A program made the translations under genes and the position numbers. The notes under the pieces are model-generated. The model was not told the DNA's origin, searched no databases, and was given only the letters and a program-made list of their open reading frames with translations. 20,481 nt of DNA from Oleispira sp964022115. GTDB taxonomy: Bacteria > Pseudomonadota > Gammaproteobacteria > Pseudomonadales > Oceanobacteraceae. Position 1 is the stretch's first letter. The number at the start of each line of letters is the position of its first letter. The stretch covers positions 1 through 20,481 of the forward strand of contig CAXIBC010000053.1 in NCBI GenBank assembly GCA_964022115.1, read 5' to 3'. This document shows positions 1 through 7,039 of this stretch, one piece after another.

Positions 1-1083
1 GCAAAAGAATTCCCAGATTTAGACGTAACCATTCGTGGGGCGGTATCTATTGCCCGTCGCCTACAAGATCCATTAGCCGAGCTAGTGAAGATCGAACCTA
101 AATCCATCGGTGTTGGCCAATATCAGCACGACGTAAACCAGACCCAACTAGCCCGTGCTTTGGATGCCACCGTGGAGGATTGTGTAAACTCTGTCGGTGT
201 GGATTTGAACATGGCTTCTGTGCCGCTGCTGACCCGCGTATCCGGTTTGAATAATACCATCGCTAATAACATCGTGAGCTATCGCAACGAAAACGGCGCC
301 TTTGCCTCCCGCAAAGAATTAAAAAAAGTACCCCGCTTAGGAGAAAAGACCTTCGAACAAGCGGCGGGCTTCTTACGCATACATAATGCTGAAAACCCTC
401 TTGATGCCAGCTCAGTTCACCCTGAAGCCTATGGCGTAGTAAAAGAAATCGCCAAGCAGTCAGCCCGTGATATTAAGAGTTTGATTGGTGATGGTTCTTT
501 CTTAAAAGCCGTTAACGCAGCTCAATATGCGACCGAATCTGTAGGTGAAATCACCATCAAAGATATTCTCACCGAATTAGAAAAACCCGGCCGCGATCCA
601 CGCCCTGAATTCAAATTCGCGACCTTTATGGATGGCGTAGAAGAAATCAAAGACCTGCGTTTAAACATGGTTTTAGAAGGCGTCATCACCAACGTGACTA
701 ACTTTGGTGCTTTTGTCGATGTGGGTGTTCACCAAGATGGCTTGGTTCATATTTCAGCCATGTCCGATACCTTTATTAAAGATCCGCGGGAAGTGGTAAA
801 AGCGGGGGATATCGTCAAAGTAAAAGTCATGGAAGTAGACGCCGCGCGTAAGCGTATTGCCCTTTCAATGCGCATGTCTGACGATGCTAATGAACAAGCC
901 GAACAAAAGACACCAGGCGAACGTCCGCATCGTAATAACCGCAATCAAACGACTAAAACTAGCTTTGGCCCAGGCTCTGCTAGCAACTCTAACCGTGGTA
1001 GCTCTAACGGTAATAGCGGTGGCCAAGGTCAAAGTGCTATGGCCAATGCCTTAGCCGCTGCATTGAAAAAAGGTAAAAAATAA
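1..1083 (+). CDS. tex: Tex transcription accessory protein, C-terminal part (5' end outside window)
   Basis: The reading frame is open from base 1 and ends at TAA 1081-1083, giving about 360 residues of a protein normally near 780. The fragment begins at the end of the YqgF/RNase H-like core; the conserved stretch around KIEPKSIGVGQYQHDV lies at residues 29-45. Helix-hairpin-helix repeats follow, with the hairpin text RVSGLNNTIANNIV. A C-terminal S1 RNA-binding domain occupies about residues 219-293 (GVITNVTNFGAFVDVGVHQDG, then KRIALSMRM). The last 65 residues are a low-complexity Asn/Ser/Gly/Gln tail ending in basic residues. Tex is a cytoplasmic nucleic-acid-binding protein involved in transcription and stress tolerance; the Tex/Spt6 relationship is family knowledge. 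The GTG at 85 is an internal valine codon, not a start. Identification is very secure. Confidence 0.96.
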   Translation, partial: AKEFPDLDVTIRGAVSIARRLQDPLAELVKIEPKSIGVGQYQHDVNQTQLARALDATVEDCVNSVGVDLNMASVPLLTRVSGLNNTIANNIVSYRNENGAFASRKELKKVPRLGEKTFEQAAGFLRIHNAENPLDASSVHPEAYGVVKEIAKQSARDIKSLIGDGSFLKAVNAAQYATESVGEITIKDILTELEKPGRDPRPEFKFATFMDGVEEIKDLRLNMVLEGVITNVTNFGAFVDVGVHQDGLVHISAMSDTFIKDPREVVKAGDIVKVKVMEVDAARKRIALSMRMSDDANEQAEQKTPGERPHRNNRNQTTKTSFGPGSASNSNRGSSNGNSGGQGQSAMANALAAALKKGKK

Positions 1084-1111
1084 CTTAGCCATGCTCAAAA
1101 CCTGAGCAATC

Positions 1112-1151
1112 ATCACTGTGTTATGGATTATCTTACCCATGGCACAGTGAT
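1112..1151. repeat. Stem-loop between tex and gshA
   Basis: The arms 1112-1126 and 1137-1151 pair over 15 positions: 9 perfect outer pairs (ATCACTGTG/CACAGTGAT), two G-U pairs if transcribed, then ATGG/CCAT, around a 10-nt loop. A weaker 5-bp hairpin (GCTCA/TGAGC) precedes it at 1093-1107. No T-run follows, so it is not a classic intrinsic terminator. It could stabilise the tex mRNA 3' end, act as a weak terminator or bind a protein. Confidence 0.5.
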
Positions 1152-1166
1152 TACCATTGATCAGAC

Positions 1167-1195
1167 TTACTCATCGCTTCACATTCCCCTATAAT
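1167..1195 (+). promoter_or_regulatory. Putative sigma-70 promoter of gshA
   Basis: A perfect TATAAT -10 element lies at 1190-1195. A weak TTACTC lies 17 bp upstream at 1167-1172. The distance to the gshA start at 1232 allows a leader of about 30 nt containing the ribosome-binding site TGAGG (1220-1224). The -35 is poor, so the call rests on the -10 and its position. Confidence 0.45.
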
Positions 1196-1231
1196 AGCTG
1201 CACTTTTGTACTCGAATCCTGAGGCTTTCCA

Positions 1232-2812
1232 TTGGCTAATCCTACCTACACTAACCTGTTAACTTCTTTACGTGAACAGAACCAGCTTTCTTTACTGGGG
1301 CGCATTCAACGCGGTATTGAAAAAGAAGGATTACGCTGTGAACCCAATGGCCACTTAAGCCAAACACCTCATCCACAAGCACTGGGGTCTGCGTTAACAC
1401 ACCCAAGCATCACCACAGATTATTCAGAATCATTATTAGAGTTTATTACTCCGGTTTTTGATAACGCCAAAGATACTCTTGGTTTTATGCACAACTTGCA
1501 TCAATACAGCTATCAAAATATTGGCAATGAACTGATCTGGCCTGCGTCTATGCCTTGTATCATTGATGGTGAAATGAGCATTCCTATTGCCCAATACGGC
1601 TATTCAAATATTGGCCAACTAAAACACGCTTATCGTCATGGTTTATGGCATCGCTATGGTCGTACTATGCAAGCTATTGCCGGTATTCATTATAACTTCT
1701 CTATGCCGGATGCCTTATGGCCGATCATGTATCAAGAAGAGAAGCAGTCAGCCGCTAATGCCGAACAGCTAAAAGATTTTATTTCCGAAAAATACTTCGG
1801 TCTTATTCGCAACTTCCGCCGCCACTCATGGTTATTACACTATTTATTTGGTGCCTCCCCCGCTATTTGTGGTTCTTTTTTAGAAGGCGAAGAGCACGAA
1901 TTAGAAAAGTTTAAAGACCATACCCTTTATTTACCCTATGCCACCTCACTACGCATGAGTGATCTAGGCTATCAAAATAATGCTCAAGCTGAGCTCATCG
2001 TTTGCTATAACAGCATAGAGAATTATGTCGAGACTCTGTCTGAAGCCATTACTCAGCCTGTTGCCGCATACGAAGAAATTGGCCTGCAAGATGAAAATGG
2101 CCAATACAAGCAACTGAATACCAGCTTATTGCAGATTGAAAATGAGTATTACAGTGATATTCGTCCAAAGCGTATTGGTAATGGTGATGAAAAACCACTG
2201 CAAGCCTTAGCCAACCACGGCGTCGAATATATAGAAGTGCGCTGCACCGATATTAATCCTTTCCTAACCCTAGGCATGGATGAAACTCACATTCACTTTT
2301 TAGATGTTTTCTTAACTCATTGCTTAATGAGTGATAGCCCTAAAATCGATGATACAGAATTCCAAGCGATTAAGAGCAATCAAAATGCCGCCGTCATGAG
2401 AGGCCGCGACCCCGAATTGCTATTAAATAATCAAGGTGATGCAATCAAGCTGCGCCTTTGGGCCGACCAGCTTATTGCTGACATGTCGACGCTAGCCAAG
2501 TCCATGGATGAAGCAGCGGGTAACCATCAATACAGCGATGCTCTAGCGCAACAACACGCTAAGGTAAAAGATTCCTCATTGACCCCTTCTGCACAATATC
2601 TGGCACAGATGCAGGAAGAAGACTTAGAATTTGCACAGCTTACGCTAAAGTTAGCCCAGCAAAGAGCAGAAGAATTTAAAGCACCACTCGCGGCTGACCT
2701 AGTAGAAGAAATGCAACTGCAGGCTCAGCAAAGCTTAATGCAGCAAGCAGAAATCGAAGCGGGTGATCAAATCGACTTCCCGAGTTTTCTTAAACAATAC
2801 CTGCAACGTTAA
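1232..2812 (+). CDS. gshA: Glutamate-cysteine ligase (gamma-glutamylcysteine synthetase), type 1
   Basis: This cytoplasmic enzyme makes the ATP-dependent amide bond between the gamma-carboxyl of glutamate and cysteine, the first and usually rate-limiting step of glutathione synthesis. The protein has 526 residues, close to the 518 of E. coli GshA, and aligns with it from end to end. Recognisable blocks include the N-terminal GIEKEGLR (residues 28-35), the stretch ending LLEFITP, the GIHYNFS block, LFGASPAIC, YLPYATSLR, IRPKRIG and YIEVRCTDINPF. The start is TTG at 1232. It is the only initiation codon with a good ribosome-binding site (TGAGG, 7 nt upstream), and no in-frame ATG lies upstream. 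E. coli gshA also uses UUG. The gene has its own putative promoter and is followed by a stem-loop, so it is probably monocistronic. Confidence 0.97.
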   Translation: MANPTYTNLLTSLREQNQLSLLGRIQRGIEKEGLRCEPNGHLSQTPHPQALGSALTHPSITTDYSESLLEFITPVFDNAKDTLGFMHNLHQYSYQNIGNELIWPASMPCIIDGEMSIPIAQYGYSNIGQLKHAYRHGLWHRYGRTMQAIAGIHYNFSMPDALWPIMYQEEKQSAANAEQLKDFISEKYFGLIRNFRRHSWLLHYLFGASPAICGSFLEGEEHELEKFKDHTLYLPYATSLRMSDLGYQNNAQAELIVCYNSIENYVETLSEAITQPVAAYEEIGLQDENGQYKQLNTSLLQIENEYYSDIRPKRIGNGDEKPLQALANHGVEYIEVRCTDINPFLTLGMDETHIHFLDVFLTHCLMSDSPKIDDTEFQAIKSNQNAAVMRGRDPELLLNNQGDAIKLRLWADQLIADMSTLAKSMDEAAGNHQYSDALAQQHAKVKDSSLTPSAQYLAQMQEEDLEFAQLTLKLAQQRAEEFKAPLAADLVEEMQLQAQQSLMQQAEIEAGDQIDFPSFLKQYLQR

Positions 2813-2837
2813 AGCTATTATCCAATTTAGATAGCGA

Positions 2838-2876
2838 CGGGTACTCACTCGTAATGAGTGCTCGCCGATAATTTTT
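2838..2876 (+). terminator. Possible intrinsic terminator after gshA
   Basis: CACTC 2846-2850 pairs with GAGTG 2856-2860 around a 5-nt loop, with an outer CGG/CCG pairing (2838-2840/2865-2867) across an internal loop. A TTTTT run follows at 2872-2876. The stem is short, so termination strength is uncertain. The position between two convergent genes fits. Confidence 0.4.
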
Positions 2877-2896
2877 GTAGAACTCATGTTGAAGCG

Positions 2897-3295
2897 CTAG
2901 TTCTGAACGACAAAGTTTTCGAAATATAAATCATCTACATAAGGTTCTCCCTCTAGCTCTGTCATTAAAGCTCTCACTTCATCCAATGCGGCTTTACGTA
3001 ATGTTTCTCGCCCTGTACTCGAGTTCACGTTATCACTATCTTGCGCGGTTAATAGCATGACCAAATTATTTCGAATATAGGGTCGATGAGAACTCACCGC
3101 CGAAGCCGCGCTGGCCCCAGTAACTTTCAGCGCAACTTCTGTGCGTAAATACCTCATGCGACCCGTATTGCCATAATTAACCACAAAAGCTGGGGTTAAA
3201 TGGATATACTTAGTCTCACTGACCTCAGCTCCTTGGCTAACATTGGCCAAAGAGAATAGGATTAATCCTGCCAAAGGCAGAAGAAACTTGAACAT
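2897..3295 (-). CDS. FliL-family (flagellar basal body-associated-like) exported protein
   Basis: A 132-residue protein. Residues 1-23 form a signal peptide with a long hydrophobic core and a likely cleavage site after SQGA. The rest resembles the FliL periplasmic domain: a beta-rich start (YIHLTPAFVVNY), a YLRTEVALKV strand, then a helical segment with RPYIRNNLVMLL and a C-terminal strand near YFENFVVQN. FliL proper is an inner-membrane flagellar stator partner with an uncleaved anchor. No flagellar gene is visible here, so this is probably a FliL-like paralogue with a non-flagellar or unknown role. I chose ATG 3295 because GGGAG ends 8 nt upstream; a TTG two codons earlier is only 2 nt from that site. 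It is divergent from dsbB and convergent with gshA. Confidence 0.72.
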   Translation of the reverse strand: MFKFLLPLAGLILFSLANVSQGAEVSETKYIHLTPAFVVNYGNTGRMRYLRTEVALKVTGASAASAVSSHRPYIRNNLVMLLTAQDSDNVNSSTGRETLRKAALDEVRALMTELEGEPYVDDLYFENFVVQN

Positions 3296-3383
3296 TATCA
3301 ATACTCCCGAGTCTGAATAGATTCAAAATAGATCCCTATAGAATAGAACACTATTATTAATCAGGAAGAAGAAAGGACAAACA

Positions 3384-3884
3384 ATGCGTATTAACCTAAA
3401 AATGCTCTGCCTAACAGGTTTTATCACCTGCATCGCTTTATTGGCCAGCGCTTATTATTTTCAATATGCCTTAGCCATGGAGCCATGCCCACTGTGTATC
3501 ATGCAACGAGTTGCAACCTTGATGGTAGCGCTCGGCTGTGCAGCCGGTTTCTTTTTGGTGGAGCGAGCAAGGGGACTATTAATCGCTTCCGGCTGGACCT
3601 TACTATCGTCCTTCTTTGGGATCTACCTAGCCCACCACCATAACTGGCTACAGAACCTACCGGCCGATCAAGTGCCGTCTTGTGGTCCAAGCTTAGAATA
3701 CATGCTGGATGCTTTTCCTATGATGGAAATTGTGACTGTCTTATTACGCGGTAATGGTAATTGCGCTGAGGTATCTTGGAGTTTCGCTGGCTTATCCATG
3801 CCTGGCTGGTTATTAATCTTCTTTATCGGCTTCGCAATCGCTTCCGCTTATGGTGTTTTTTCTGCTTGGAAAGCGCGTAAATAA
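3384..3884 (+). CDS. dsbB: Disulfide bond formation protein B (DsbB)
   Basis: DsbB reoxidises the periplasmic oxidase DsbA and passes electrons to quinones in the inner membrane. The 166-residue protein has the expected four membrane helices (about residues 9-28, 42-58, 66-83 and 140-160). It has both functional cysteine pairs: C35-P-L-C38 in the first periplasmic loop, and C100 with C127 in the second. R42, just after the CPLC motif, corresponds to the quinone-proximal arginine of E. coli DsbB. The ribosome-binding site AAAGGA (3372-3377) lies 6 nt before ATG. The gene is followed by a hairpin terminator and then rsd. In Pseudomonas a dsbB-like gene also lies next to algQ (from memory), which supports the local order. 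Confidence 0.96.
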   Translation: MRINLKMLCLTGFITCIALLASAYYFQYALAMEPCPLCIMQRVATLMVALGCAAGFFLVERARGLLIASGWTLLSSFFGIYLAHHHNWLQNLPADQVPSCGPSLEYMLDAFPMMEIVTVLLRGNGNCAEVSWSFAGLSMPGWLLIFFIGFAIASAYGVFSAWKARK

Positions 3885-3898
3885 TATTTTTTCATAGC

Positions 3899-3927
3899 GG
3901 CTCAGGACATTGCCTGAGCCATTATTT
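3899..3927 (+). terminator. Intrinsic terminator after dsbB
   Basis: GGCTCAGG 3899-3906 pairs perfectly with CCTGAGCC 3913-3920 (8 bp, 6-nt loop). It is followed by the T-rich ATTATTT. It starts 15 bp after the dsbB stop codon. The tail is not an uninterrupted T-run, so efficiency is moderate. Confidence 0.65.
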
Positions 3928-3978
3928 CAACCTAATTCCCTGCTAACGACCTGCTAACCCCATCAAGCATAGATATGT

Positions 3979-4020
3979 CAGTTTGCAAGCAAAAAAAATG
4001 AAAAAACTTGCTTGCAACTG
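3979..4020. repeat. Inverted repeat upstream of rsd, overlapping its -35 region
   Basis: TTGCAAGCAA at 3983-3992 is the exact reverse complement of TTGCTTGCAA at 4008-4017. The arms are separated by an A-rich 15-nt spacer (3993-4007). Three more outer pairs form if T3982 is bulged (CAG/CTG). The right arm contains the putative rsd -35 hexamer. It could be an operator or a stem-loop; no T-run follows. Confidence 0.6.
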
Positions 4021-4041
4021 GGTGTCTAGCCTGACTATATT
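4012..4041 (+). promoter_or_regulatory. Putative sigma-70 promoter of rsd
   Basis: TTGCAA at 4012-4017 (4 of 6 consensus) and TATATT at 4036-4041 (5 of 6) are separated by 18 bp. The predicted transcript start near 4048 leaves a leader of about 33 nt containing AAGGAA (4068-4073), 7 nt before the rsd ATG. The -35 lies within the right arm of the inverted repeat. Confidence 0.5.
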
Positions 4042-4080
4042 GGGGGTAAATCAGAATCCAGAAGAACAAGGAATTGGGGC

Positions 4081-4560
4081 ATGTTAGAAGGTTGCAAAAC
4101 AGCACAAGAGCGTTGGGGCGGAGTACATAAACTGATTGATGGCTGGCTCAATGAACGTCAGGATGTCATCGTATTATTCTGCGGCATCAATACCTTAAAG
4201 CCTTTCTCACCACGAGAAACGCCGGTATCCATTAAAATCCAAGCATTCTGCCAAGTCCTTATGGATTATTGCTCAGCCGGTCACTTCGAGATTTATCAAC
4301 AGTTATTAGAAGAAGCTAAGCAATTCGACGATGGTGGCACTCAGCTCGCTAATCGAGCCTATCCAGTATTAGAAGAAATGACTCAGCAATGCGTCGACTT
4401 CAACGACAAATACGATAGTGCGGAACATTGCTTAGAAAAGATTTCCGACCTGAGCAAGGATCTATCCGACCTAGGTGAAATACTGAGCGAACGCTTCGAG
4501 CTAGAAGATCAACTGATTGAAAAACTACACAACGTTCATCGCGAGCTTGTAGTGAGCTGA
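4081..4560 (+). CDS. rsd: Regulator of sigma D (Rsd/AlgQ family anti-sigma-70 factor)
   Basis: Rsd/AlgQ proteins bind region 4 of the housekeeping sigma factor and sequester it, shifting RNA polymerase toward alternative sigmas, typically on entry into stationary phase. In Pseudomonas AlgQ also affects alginate and virulence genes. This 159-residue, mostly helical cytoplasmic protein matches the family length (E. coli 158). Family-typical blocks are QERWGGVHKLIDGWL near residue 9, QAFCQVLMDYCSAGHFEIY in the middle, and SERFELEDQLIEKLHNVHR at the C-terminus. The start ATG has AAGGAA 7 nt upstream. The gene has a likely promoter of its own overlapped by a long inverted repeat. Its position between dsbB and an algP-like gene recalls the algQ region of Pseudomonas. 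Confidence 0.94.
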   Translation: MLEGCKTAQERWGGVHKLIDGWLNERQDVIVLFCGINTLKPFSPRETPVSIKIQAFCQVLMDYCSAGHFEIYQQLLEEAKQFDDGGTQLANRAYPVLEEMTQQCVDFNDKYDSAEHCLEKISDLSKDLSDLGEILSERFELEDQLIEKLHNVHRELVVS

Positions 4561-4629
4561 ACCCAGATACAAAATTAGCTCCATGCTAAATTTGAACTAA
4601 ACTGACTTCATACTCGCCCTATTTTAGAG

Positions 4630-5619
4630 ATGACTATGAAGTCAGCCGCTAGACCCTTGTTAACCAAACCATTATTAATAGCTTCGATCATTATTTTTAG
4701 CTTCTGCCTATCGGCTTGCGATAGCGCTAAAAAACCTCAGCGCTTTGATGAACTCGCTCACCAAGGAGCTTATTCCCTATGCCTCAATCACGATGCCAGT
4801 TACGCTTTCGTAGGCTCCATCCATCACGGTGGTAGTCTATGGCGCTTACAACCTTTTGACCGGATGTTTAACTGGAACCACCAAGCAGGAAAAGAGAGCA
4901 GCATAATCAGTTGCGACTTTTCTCCTGAAGGGAATTTCGTCGCCACTACAGATAATCGCAGCATCGCCTTGTGGGATAGTAAAACCGGAGAGGCCATTTG
5001 GTTATGGAATGCCCCTGGTGATATTCACGATATCAGCCTGAGCCAAAATGGGCAGTACGCTTTATTGGCGATGACAGACTACAGTGCAACCTTATTCGAT
5101 ATTAAAAATGGAGGGATCAAGCGTACCCTCAGGCACGATGGTATTGTCTTTGATGTCAGTATGGATCAGCAAGGAAAGCTTGCGGCGAGTGCCAGCGATG
5201 ACTCCAGCGCCAGACTATGGAGCTTAGAAAGTGGTAAAGAATTACACCGTTTAAAACATAATAATCAAGTACGCAGAGCCCAATTATCACCAGACGGACA
5301 CTTACTTTTCACCTCCGCATTAGGAGACCCGGGTCGTTTATGGGATACCCGCAGCGGAGAAGTGATCAATGAGTTCCCAATCAATAGTGGTTTCTATAAT
5401 ACGATACGCTTCAATACCGATGGCTCAGAAATGTTAACAGGAACCAGCGCCGGCAAGATACAGCTTTGGCAAATCAAAGACGCCAAGCTTAAACAAAGCT
5501 GGCAAGCCGTCCCCAGAAACCAATGGATTAGCAATAACCTAGTCATCGAAGATGTCGCATTTCATCAACAAGGGTATATTGCTAGCGGCTCAAATGGACG
5601 AGTTTTTTATCTGAATTAA
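4630..5619 (+). CDS. WD40-repeat lipoprotein
   Basis: A 329-residue protein with an N-terminal hydrophobic segment (about residues 13-29) ending in the lipobox LSAC. Lipidation is expected on C30. Asp follows at +2; in E. coli this keeps lipoproteins in the inner membrane (Lol avoidance), so an inner-membrane, periplasm-facing location is inferred. The rest is a series of about six or seven WD40-type blades, each with an SPEG/SPDG-like turn and a final LWD, LWS, LFD or LWQ. Clear examples are IALWDSKTG, ARLWSLESG and GRLWDTRSG. Such propellers are protein-interaction scaffolds; the partner is unknown. The start is ATG 4630 or ATG 4636; no strong ribosome-binding site is seen. It converges on the next gene with one base between the stop codons. 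Confidence 0.85.
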   Translation: MTMKSAARPLLTKPLLIASIIIFSFCLSACDSAKKPQRFDELAHQGAYSLCLNHDASYAFVGSIHHGGSLWRLQPFDRMFNWNHQAGKESSIISCDFSPEGNFVATTDNRSIALWDSKTGEAIWLWNAPGDIHDISLSQNGQYALLAMTDYSATLFDIKNGGIKRTLRHDGIVFDVSMDQQGKLAASASDDSSARLWSLESGKELHRLKHNNQVRRAQLSPDGHLLFTSALGDPGRLWDTRSGEVINEFPINSGFYNTIRFNTDGSEMLTGTSAGKIQLWQIKDAKLKQSWQAVPRNQWISNNLVIEDVAFHQQGYIASGSNGRVFYLN

Positions 5620-5620
5620 C

Positions 5621-6082
5621 TTAGCGGCCTCGTGTCGCTTGTTCAATTTGCTTATTTCGATTATCAATAATTTCTTGCATATTATTCGCGTCGTCGATCA
5701 TCTTAGAAACCTTATCAAGGGGAACTGTCATCGGTAACGATAATGAGGAGGCTTCTTCTTTTGCTTCAAGCTTTTTTTCTTCAACAACTTTAACGTCTTC
5801 TTTCTCGGCCCTAAGACCCTGAATTAGATTGGTATTAGTATTTACTGTGACCGTCTCAGTATTTTTACCGGCTTGAGGTTGATCTGAATAATGCCAATTA
5901 CCATTATCATCCTGCCATTTATAAAAAGATTGCTTTGTATTAGTATTAGCGTCTTCTTTAGCGCTGTTTAATGACTCCCAAGGCGTTGCCATAAAAGCTG
6001 TACCATCTGGTTTTTTCATTAACATAGGGCCTGCAAAAGCAATGGCTAGCAAGACCAACATGATAAATATTGGACGCTTCAT
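5621..6082 (-). CDS. DUF4124-domain membrane-anchored or exported protein
   Basis: A 153-residue protein. Residues 3-20 are hydrophobic and form a signal anchor or signal peptide. The DUF4124 motif follows at about 53-69 (FYKWQDDNGNWHYSDQP), the usual small W-x-D-xxGxxHYSD module of cell-envelope proteins. Residues 85-115 are charged and Glu/Lys-rich, and the C-terminus is a helix with MIDDANNMQEIIDNRNKQ. The function of DUF4124 is unknown. The start ATG at 6082 is chosen because AAGGAA lies 6 nt upstream; a TTG further upstream would precede nearly all of that site. The gene is divergent from parA, sharing an 85-bp intergenic region with an inverted repeat. It converges with the WD40 lipoprotein gene. 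Confidence 0.8.
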   Translation of the reverse strand: MKRPIFIMLVLLAIAFAGPMLMKKPDGTAFMATPWESLNSAKEDANTNTKQSFYKWQDDNGNWHYSDQPQAGKNTETVTVNTNTNLIQGLRAEKEDVKVVEEKKLEAKEEASSLSLPMTVPLDKVSKMIDDANNMQEIIDNRNKQIEQATRGR

Positions 6083-6097
6083 ACATGATTCCTTCAA

Positions 6098-6123
6098 CTA
6101 TAATCAAACTATAGGGATTATAG
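6098..6123. promoter_or_regulatory. Inverted repeat and -10 elements between DUF4124 gene and parA
   Basis: CTATAATC 6098-6105 is the exact reverse complement of GATTATAG 6116-6123. A 10-bp spacer between them contains the palindrome CTATAG (6109-6114). Each arm holds a perfect TATAAT: 6099-6104 on the plus strand and 6122-6117 on the minus strand. This could be an operator, back-to-back -10 elements, or both. The -35 elements are weak on either strand. Confidence 0.45.
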
Positions 6124-6167
6124 CCCATGCTTAATACAAATAAGACAAGGGATTTTTCAATACTGTT

Positions 6168-6923
6168 ATGGATGACTGCAGCTTGAGCGAAAAAAAAATT
6201 GTTACTCCAGCAACGCAATTTCAGACTAACGTCAGAGTCGTTAGCCAAGTTCAGCCTATTAGGGTAATGGTCGCCAATGCTAAGGGGGGTTGTGGGAAAA
6301 CAACCATGGCAACCAATATCGCCAGTTATTTTGCTACTCAAGGTGAAGGAACCGCTATTGTCGATTACGACCCGCAAGGTTCAAGTATCGATTGGTTAGC
6401 GGTAAGAGATCCTCAGCTAGTGAAAATTACCGGCGTAGCAGCATTTAAAAACCAAAATCCTAACTCAACGCGCAGCTACAGCTTAAGAGTCCCCTCAACC
6501 ACATCGCGAATTGTAATCGACACACCTGCAGGACTAAGCGGTCATACTTTATCGGATATGATTCATGCAACCGATTTTATAGTCATACCCGTTATTCCCT
6601 CGGCAATCGATATTCGTGCCGCAACTCGCTTCATACGCGATGTATTATTAAGCAACGCTTATCGTAGCAAAAAGAAGCCGATTGCCGTGGTGGCTAATCG
6701 AGTTAAAAAAAATACGCTCATTTATAAAAAATTAGAACTCTTTCTAAATAGCCTAAACATTCCATTTATTACCTCATTCAGAGATACCCAATATTACGTT
6801 CGAGCATCCGAACATGGATTGGGTTTGGCCGATTATGATCAAGCAGATGCTAAAGACAAACTCGAATGGCAACCTATGTTGGACTGGTTAGAACAAAAAA
6901 TAAGTGAAAAACAGAAGAAATAA
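6168..6923 (+). CDS. Orphan ParA/MinD-family P-loop ATPase
   Basis: A 251-residue cytoplasmic ATPase of the Walker-type partition family. It has the deviant Walker A at residues 39-46 (KGGCGKTT, with the signature lysine K39 and a Cys in place of the commoner Val), the Walker A' region VDYDPQGS (65-72), and Walker B IVIDTPAG (115-122). Members dimerise on ATP and bind DNA or membrane to position cargo. No ParB or parS is visible nearby, so chromosome segregation is not implied; an unknown positioning role is more likely. The 30-residue N-terminal extension before the P-loop strand is polar. The start at ATG 6168 has only a distant AAGGG (16 nt upstream), so it is uncertain; ATG 6267 would remove the extension but sits 2 nt after AGGG. 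The surroundings are AT-rich. Confidence 0.88.
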   Translation: MDDCSLSEKKIVTPATQFQTNVRVVSQVQPIRVMVANAKGGCGKTTMATNIASYFATQGEGTAIVDYDPQGSSIDWLAVRDPQLVKITGVAAFKNQNPNSTRSYSLRVPSTTSRIVIDTPAGLSGHTLSDMIHATDFIVIPVIPSAIDIRAATRFIRDVLLSNAYRSKKKPIAVVANRVKKNTLIYKKLELFLNSLNIPFITSFRDTQYYVRASEHGLGLADYDQADAKDKLEWQPMLDWLEQKISEKQKK

Positions 6924-6997
6924 AAAAAACTAACAAAAAAATCTGATTAAAATTCTATTTCTCGCCTAAAATTAATGGATAGTAATTTGCTTCTAAG

Positions 6998-7034
6998 TAT
7001 AATTACGCAGTCTATTATGTCAGTCCTCGAGGAA
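6998..7034 (+). promoter_or_regulatory. Putative -10 element and ribosome-binding site of the algP-like gene
   Basis: A perfect TATAAT lies at 6998-7003, downstream of a very A/T-rich stretch (6924-6985) that could act as an UP-like element; no good -35 is present. The ribosome-binding site GAGGAA (7029-7034) is 5 nt before ATG 7040. It is part of the palindrome TCCTCGAGGA (7024-7033), which could partly occlude it. Confidence 0.4.
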
Positions 7035-7039
7035 ATCCC

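Noticed and set aside
85..87. GTG as a start codon for a short protein
   Set aside because: The frame is open to base 1 and the upstream residues continue the conserved Tex sequence.
3299..3301. TTG start for the FliL-like protein
   Set aside because: It is only 2 nt from the GGGAG site, while ATG 3295 is at 8 nt.
5958..6377. Minus-strand open frame spanning the DUF4124/parA gap
   Set aside because: It overlaps two better supported genes in other frames and covers the promoter region.
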